Assembly (NCBI GenBank): GCA_028565715.1
Contig: JAOXYC010176581.1
Location: forward strand, 1 to 13,135
DNA length: 13,135 nucleotides
Source of the DNA: Phoronis pallida
Lineage: Eukaryota; Phoronida; Phoronidae
Direction of reading: 5' to 3'
This document shows, one piece after another, positions 9,301 to 13,135 of the stretch (its first letter is position 1; each line of letters opens with the position of its first letter). Under the pieces are notes generated by a model. That model saw only the letters and a program-made list of their open reading frames with translations. It was not told where the DNA came from and did not search any database. A program made the position numbers and the translations under genes.

Positions 9301-12300
9301 GATGAAAAACCTACCCATAATAATACCAAAACCACCCATCTAAGTTGATATCGGAAAGACAATTTTTTTTTGTCTTCAATATTTTTCAATTTCTGCAGGT
9401 AAAAACATACATTATTATTTTGTATTCACTTTAACAGAAGTGCTTCCAAGGATGCTTATAATAAGAACATTTTTTAACAGTTTAAAAACTGTGTTATCAC
9501 ATAATCACAAAAGCCACAAAAAGTAAATCAAGCCTAAAAAAGATGTTTGGTCTTAAGTATCTGAACTGAATACGTTAGTCGTAAGTCATCTCTGGTCAAT
9601 AAGGCGCTTGGTATGAACTCTGCCAAAAATTCATCTTTCTGAGCGATCAATCATATCATAGTTTTTCACTATATAAAATATTGAAATTAAAAAATTAGAC
9701 ATTCAAAGCACAGTTAGATTTTAATATTCATCAGATGCAGAACATGTCATCAAAAGCATTGCTTAGACTGAGTAGTTATACAAAATATCCATTCTGAAGC
9801 ATTTCTGTGCACTTAGTCAAAAAATATCATTTTTTTTTAAATAACTATACAATCATGTAATCGTACTTTTGTGAAACCATGCTGATATTTAATGCATTTA
9901 ACACAAGGTTCCATTGAATGCAATTGATTAAATGTCTAATGTTTTTATGCTGTGAACATGAGCTTTGGTAAAAGTGTTGGCATGGCAACAGATATCAATT
10001 GATGATTAGAAGTATTCACAGCAAACTTGGAACTGGTTAATTAGTAAAAAAGTACACTTTAATATAGTTGATACAAAAAATTGTGCCTAGATATATTGTA
10101 AATACACTCAGCCAACGCTGTCTTAATTTATTCCAAATTTTTAAAAACTGCAATTCCTCTTCTAGGATCATATAGAAAATTGTTTAATACTCCTCAGTGT
10201 TCTCCATGACCTGTTTTAACATGTCGCTGCGACATGTTTGAAATTTGGAAAATGGCCGCGCGACACGTTTGAATGGCCGCGCGACATGTTTGAGAATTTT
10301 TTTTTTTTTTTCAATGTGGTGAAAAGTGATAATTTTAGCACCAATTGTACCTTTGCATTCCTAAAACTCCTAAGGCCTTCTTTAGTTTTTTAGTTTATTT
10401 TATTAAAATGCTCAGTTTGTTGAAAATTAAGAGAAAATCTTGAATAAAAATTGCAAGACAATGTATTTCACCACCATGCATTCTGTTTTTCGCGTGAAGC
10501 AACGCGTGTCAAGTTTCACCAAATTATATAATGCGACGTGTTTGAATTTTCTGATGTGGAGAACACTGCTCCTGGATAGTATTTTTAGTCCTGACACTTT
10601 TGGAGGTTTTGATGCTTCGTTGAGTTATAAAAAAGCAGAATGCTATGGAAACTGGAACACATTCTCAAAATCACTGAGTGTTAAAATCATCACAGTCAGT
10701 GTGCTTGTGAATTAAGAAGTGTTGATTTTCTCACAAAAATACTTTAACATGTGTGCATTGACGCTGCAGTAAATGTACTGTAGGGTTATAATTGTCTGCA
10801 ACGACTTTTAAAGTGCATTGCTTAGCTTTTAATATCATCGACTTTCTTTTTGAAACTTTAGGAAATCATGTTTAATAAATGATTGTATTTCAGGCAAAGA
10901 TTCATTAAAATTAAAAATGTTGTTTCTTTTTTAACCCCTTTGAGAACAAGATCAGATAATGGTCGTACCATCTTTTTTGATCTAATTTTCTTAAAAAGTC
11001 CCAAGTTCCAAAATTCTCCAATCCTTTATATTAAGCCTAGATTTAGAACTCATGGTAAATAGAGATTGTATATATTTTGTAAACTTATTTTCAAGTATTA
11101 GATGCTTAAATAAGTAGAGACAGTGAGGTTCTTAAGATTTTTAATTAAACGGAGAATAACTGCCAAAGAATGTCGTAGGGCGGAGCGCTCATAAAAAATG
11201 GTGATTTTGGAAAAAGTATTTTCTTTATTTATATTGTTGTAGATTGGGAGAAGATCTTCGTTCAAACATGTTTGGTTGAAAACATATTAATGCTAATCTA
11301 ATACGCAAATGAATCATTTTAGGCGACTTCTATGTTTTGAGAAAGCAGACAGTGAACTGGGCCATCCATCCAAGCTTGTGAGCAAAGTGTTCCGTGCTAT
11401 GTTTCCTGCCTTTAATAACCAAGATAGTACAGTTATTACACCTCTATTGTTTGCTGGTGAACAGGTAGGCAAATTACTTTAGATTTACTTTCCAATATAC
11501 AAACATTTGATTGTAAAGAAAAATTCTTTGTTGGTATTTTTTGTACACTGCCAAAACTGATGTCCTATTGAAGCTGAAGGAAGCTAGCTGAAGGAAGCTA
11601 GCTGAAGGAAGATCTACATATTTATTGGTGTAAACCGACTCATAATGTACAAGTCCATCACTCGAAATTAAGTCTGTTTTGATTGTGTTATCTAGTACTC
11701 TTGTTTTCACTATGTTTTCTCCCCTACTACTTGTGCCCGTATATATTCTCTAATGTTATGTAATTGTTTATACATACGTTTCACTACTCATTTGAAAATG
11801 GATGATGCTGTTGGAACGAAACTAGTTAATGAAGTTCCAAGATATATACTTGTTCTTGAAATAGTACAGTTTTTGTCCATTAGTTACTCCGTAGTATGAT
11901 TTACATGTGTAACCAGAATAGCTGCTGATATATGTTGTATGGAAATAACTCATCTCACCTTGTCATATTAATAGGGTTGTCATGGAAATAGAATGATGTT
12001 TTCTGGGTCTCTGTCAATGCCCTATAAATCATACGGTCAATTAAGTATCTTGAGGAGTAGGAGAGCGAATAAAAACCATTCCAATTGTTCTCTAATACTT
12101 TTCATGTTCTGTTTTGCAATATATCATGCTTTTTTTTTAAAAAAAAGTAAAATTATTTTGTTGTGCTCTTTCCATCAGTCTATTGCGTACATTACTCTTT
12201 TCTTTTTAAAGAGTAATGTAGGCGTTTTAGCTTTGATTTGGGAGTGCTGGCGGCTCAGTGGTAGAGCGTGAGCCTCTTAATCTGGAGGTCCATGGATCGA

Positions 12301-12536
12301 ACCCCAGCAGGCGCCGCATTTGTGTTTTTGGACAAAACACTTCACCGAACGTATCTCTTTCCACCCAGGTGTAGACATGGGTACCAGGTTAGGAAAGTTG
12401 AAGGAATCAGAATGTAAGCTTGTAGCGCTAACGCGGCTCAGCTGATTTGATAATGTTATTTGAGTGAACAGTTCCGCAACCTGGGATAATAATCATTGTA
12501 AAGCGCTTTGAATAAAATGCGCTACATAAGCACCGA

Positions 12537-12567
<31 letters not shown>

Positions 12568-13050
12568 TGAACACTTTTTATAAAAATATTTTTTATAAAA
12601 AGTGTTCAAATCAAAGCTTTTGATAACTCGACAAAAGCTTTGAACTTTGAAAGCAGTCAAAAATTTCTGAAAAAATCTTTTGAGGAGTTTTTTGGACATA
12701 AAAGTCTTATTTTGATTTGTTTTTTCTTATAAAAAATGACATTACAGATTTTTGAAATGTTTTGACTGCATTCTGTCATTGATCTGAATTGAGCCTGCAT
12801 ATTTAAACACTTTTTATGAAAAATAATGGAATGGTTAAAAACATCAAGACAGTGCCTAAAATGATTTTTTATTCAGCGTTTCCCTCGAGATGTTATGTTA
12901 GCTGGTCTTGTGAACGCTGCAGCCAACTGGATACGACATGGGTTACCTCTCACATGTTTGAAGATTGTAATGTATGAAGAAGATGTCAGACTGATCAAAT
13001 TATTCGCTGAACTAAAGACTAAATGGGTATCTCTAAAAAGTGATATCAAG
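6212..13050 (+). CDS. Macro-like (probable macro/TIR) gene, first four exons
   Basis: Joining 6212-6350, 8684-8837, 11323-11464 and 12877-13050 gives 203 residues in one open frame with GT-AG borders. It is the inverted paralogue of the minus-strand gene: same start residue, same intron phases, three of four exons equal in length and the fourth one codon shorter. The product so far is a macro-domain-like module with VDVVMVSAGPGDY (37-49), NFCCWWSK (82-89) and TPLLFAGEQ (137-145). By homology the phase 0 exon 4 should be followed by TIR exons beyond 13135; that is a prediction. Two loop positions differ from the paralogue: Gly45 for Phe45, and Arg146 where the paralogue has the Gly of GDQG. 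An in-frame TGA at 6152-6154 lies upstream of the ATG. Confidence 0.85.
6554..6682. mobile_element. Small foldback MITE flanked by GAATTCA
   Basis: Direct repeats GAATTCA at 6554-6560 and 6676-6682 flank a 115-bp element. Its left end GGGTACAAGTCGTTCAGAGC and the reverse complement of its right end (GGTACAACAAGTCGTACAGA) match with small gaps, and both arms continue to GTCCCTC. The repeats are read as a target duplication, but GAATTC is itself a palindrome, so the exact border is ambiguous. Confidence 0.7.
7132..7490. mobile_element. Foldback MITE family A, copy 3 (most complete)
   Basis: Ends are TTAAAGATACCGTCTCCTTG and, reversed, TTAAAGATACCGTCTCCTCG, followed on both sides by TTGGTCCC and ATCTGGC. 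The arms continue through a shared stretch (catcaaaggactca opposite gagtcctttgatga) to a central hairpin GAGAGCTTTTTATCC. The whole 359 bp is therefore one long imperfect palindrome bounded by TTAA. The plus-strand frame at 7333-7530 runs through the right arm and is not a gene. Confidence 0.85.
8399..8495 (-). mobile_element. SINE fragment, minus strand, shares core with SINE at 12241
   Basis: Read on the minus strand, CACTTCACCCAACTTGTCTC, then CCACCTAGGTGTA, then ATGGGTACC and CTAGGAAAG appear in the same order as in 12338-12400 (CACTTCACCGAACGTATCTC, CCACCCAGGTGTA, ATGGGTACC, TTAGGAAAG). No clear tRNA-like head or simple-repeat tail is recognisable next to it, so borders are uncertain and it may be a different SINE family with the same core. 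Confidence 0.6.
8684..8837 (+). CDS. Plus gene exon 2: macro-like core with CCWW motif
   Basis: 154 bases, entered after TTTCCTACAG and left at CTTATAG then GTAATT (phase 1 in, phase 2 out). It encodes DYAASPTTVIGALKRKL, SVKDLARHKEENL and NFCCWWSKPLP, with PYR at the exon boundary. The Cys-Cys-Trp-Trp block and surrounding residues are identical to the paralogue. Confidence 0.9.
8966..8996. repeat. Perfect 14-bp hairpin with 3-base loop
   Basis: ATAGATCAATGTCT, loop TTT, AGACATTGATCTAT, extendable by a few pairs on the outside. It is too short for a typical animal microRNA precursor. No role is assigned. Confidence 0.7.
10195..10568. mobile_element. hAT-like MITE, 374 bp, CTCCT duplication
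   Basis: Terminal inverted repeats CAGTGTTCTCC and GGAGAACACTG are perfect over 11 bases and start CAGTG, as in hAT elements. They are flanked by CTCCT at 10190-10194 and 10569-10573, read as a 5-base target duplication. The interior has two 21-base CG-rich units (10251-10271, 10272-10292) and a run of 15 T (10297-10311). No transposase. hAT elements usually make 8-base duplications, so the superfamily call is tentative. Confidence 0.75.
10251..10292. repeat. Two tandem 21-bp CG-rich units
   Basis: AATGGCCGCGCGACACGTTTG followed directly by a copy differing at one base (ACACG to ACATG). Partial related units GCTGCGACATGTTTGAAA near 10226 and ATGCGACGTGTTTGAAT near 10531 lie in the same element. 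This is the most CG-dense stretch noticed in the window. Confidence 0.8.
11323..11464 (+). CDS. Plus gene exon 3: macro-like domain, glycine loop
   Basis: 142 bases, entered after ATTTTAG and left at GAACAG then GTAGGC (phase 2 in, phase 0 out). It encodes RLLCFEKADSELGHPSKL, VFRAMFPAFNNQDST and VITPLLFAGEQ. It has one codon fewer than the minus-strand exon, so the frame is kept. Confidence 0.9.
11572..11611. repeat. Tandem repeat, 14-bp unit, 2.9 copies
   Basis: Unit AGCTGAAGGAAGCT at 11572-11585 and 11586-11599, with a 12-base partial copy to 11611. The copies are identical, which suggests recent slippage. Confidence 0.9.
12188..12220. repeat. Perfect 13-bp hairpin
   Basis: TACATTACTCTTT, loop TCTTTTT, AAAGAGTAATGTA, lying 20 bases upstream of the SINE. 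Confidence 0.75.
12241..12567 (+). mobile_element. tRNA-derived SINE with (ATT)10 tail
   Basis: The head contains an A-box-like GGCTCAGTGGTAGAGCG (from 12252) and a B-box-like GGATCGAACCC (12294-12304) at tRNA-like spacing, so it has an internal RNA polymerase III promoter. A central domain (about 12338-12430) is shared with the fragment at 8399-8495. The tail AAAGCGCTTTG followed by GCGCTACATAAGCACC and ten ATT copies (12538-12567) is a LINE-type recognition tail seen in many animal SINEs. It is non-coding and depends on a partner LINE. Confidence 0.85.
12566..12610. repeat. Perfect 21-bp palindrome at the SINE 3' end
   Basis: Arms 12566-12586 (TTTGAACACTTTTTATAAAAA) and 12590-12610 are exact reverse complements with a 3-base loop. 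It abuts the (ATT) tail of the SINE. Confidence 0.85.
12611..12643. repeat. Perfect 12-bp hairpin adjoining the palindrome
   Basis: TCAAAGCTTTTG at 12611-12622 and CAAAAGCTTTGA at 12632-12643, loop of 9 bases, directly next to the 21-bp palindrome. Confidence 0.8.
12653..12769. repeat. Inverted repeat with GCAGTCAAAA ends
   Basis: GCAGTCAAAAATTTCTGAAA (from 12653) pairs imperfectly with the arm at 12746-12769 ending TTTTGACTGC. It may be a degraded foldback element. A further copy of the palindrome arm sequence (TTTAAACACTTTTTATGAAA) follows at 12802. Confidence 0.6.
12877..13050 (+). CDS. Plus gene exon 4: end of macro-like domain
   Basis: 174 bases, phase 0 at both ends, entered after TTATTCAG and left at ATCAAG then GTAGAA. 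It encodes RFPRDVMLAGLVNAAANW, RHGLPLTCLKIVMY and a charged helix. The first residue is Arg where the paralogue has Gly. The open frame running on to 13083 is read-through into the intron. Confidence 0.88.
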
Positions 13051-13135
13051 GTAGAATTTTATACAAATAATGCCTGCTGTTGAGGGAATTACTGGATTTA
13101 AAATCCCCGAGGGAATATACCTGCCAAAATAATGC

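Larger units (their letters stand above)
8838..11322 (+). other. Intron 2 of plus gene
   Basis: 2485-base phase 2 intron, over three times the length of its minus-gene counterpart. It holds a hairpin at 8966-8996 and the hAT-like element at 10195-10568. Elsewhere (9000-10190 and 10575-11320) I see AT-rich unique sequence without coding signal. Confidence 0.8.
11465..12876 (+). other. Intron 3 of plus gene
   Basis: 1412-base phase 0 intron. It contains the 14-bp tandem repeat at 11572-11611, a hairpin at 12188-12220, the tRNA-derived SINE at 12241-12567 and the hairpin cluster at 12566-12825. From 11620 to 12180 nothing is recognised. Confidence 0.8.

Noticed and set aside
10440-10715. 91-residue plus-strand frame
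   Set aside because: It starts inside and crosses the end of the hAT-like element and has no coding features.
12241-12315. Functional tRNA gene
   Set aside because: It has A- and B-box-like motifs but leads into a SINE body and (ATT) tail, and I could not form a convincing acceptor stem.
12493-12699. Minus-strand frame with poly-Asn
   Set aside because: The Asn run is the (ATT)n SINE tail read in reverse.
1-13135. CRISPR arrays, bacterial operons or integrated virus
   Set aside because: No regularly spaced repeats, no ribosome-binding-site-linked gene strings and no viral gene motifs; the introns show a eukaryotic context.

Overview
This is AT-rich, intron-rich eukaryotic DNA. It has short phased exons with GT-AG introns of roughly 0.45 to 2.5 kb, a tRNA-derived SINE ending in (ATT)n, and many small foldback DNA transposons. 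The texture and the invertebrate-like immune-type genes suggest a marine invertebrate animal (echinoderm, hemichordate, cephalochordate or mollusc). I cannot name the species from sequence alone.

Two related genes sit head to head, separated by about 1 kb. The minus-strand gene (start codon at 5206, running off the window at position 1) has seven exons that I could splice by hand in one uninterrupted frame of 380 residues. It encodes a macro-domain-like module (about residues 17-195), a complete Toll/interleukin-1 receptor (TIR) domain (about 210-324), and the first strand of a second TIR domain (from about 369) at the window edge. The plus-strand gene (start codon at 6212) has its first four exons in the window, giving 203 residues that cover the same macro-like module. 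Its TIR exons should lie beyond 13135. Exon lengths (139, 154, 145 or 142, and 174 bases) and intron phases match exon for exon. The two proteins are roughly 65% identical over the first two exons, so the pair is an inverted duplication that is not very recent.

Layout: 1-5206 minus-strand gene; 5207-6211 shared 5' intergenic region, a candidate two-way promoter; 6212-13050 plus-strand gene; 13051-13135 start of its next intron. The introns hold a three-copy family of about 0.3-0.36 kb TTAA-ended foldback elements (978-1256, 3086-3385, 7132-7490), a second TTAA element (4331-4687), a 173-bp foldback (286-458), a 115-bp foldback flanked by GAATTCA (6554-6682), a 374-bp hAT-like element (10195-10568), a tRNA-derived SINE (12241-12567), a minus-strand SINE fragment sharing its core (about 8399-8495), and a cluster of strong hairpins (12566-12825).

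The macro plus TIR combination is the point of interest. Both modules handle NAD+-derived or ADP-ribose ligands in other proteins, and TIR domains with macro-type partners occur in bacterial anti-phage systems of the Thoeris type. A metazoan family with macro-like, TIR and TIR modules on one chain is a candidate nucleotide-sensing innate immune or cell-death protein. That role is inference: the sequence shows the architecture, not the function.
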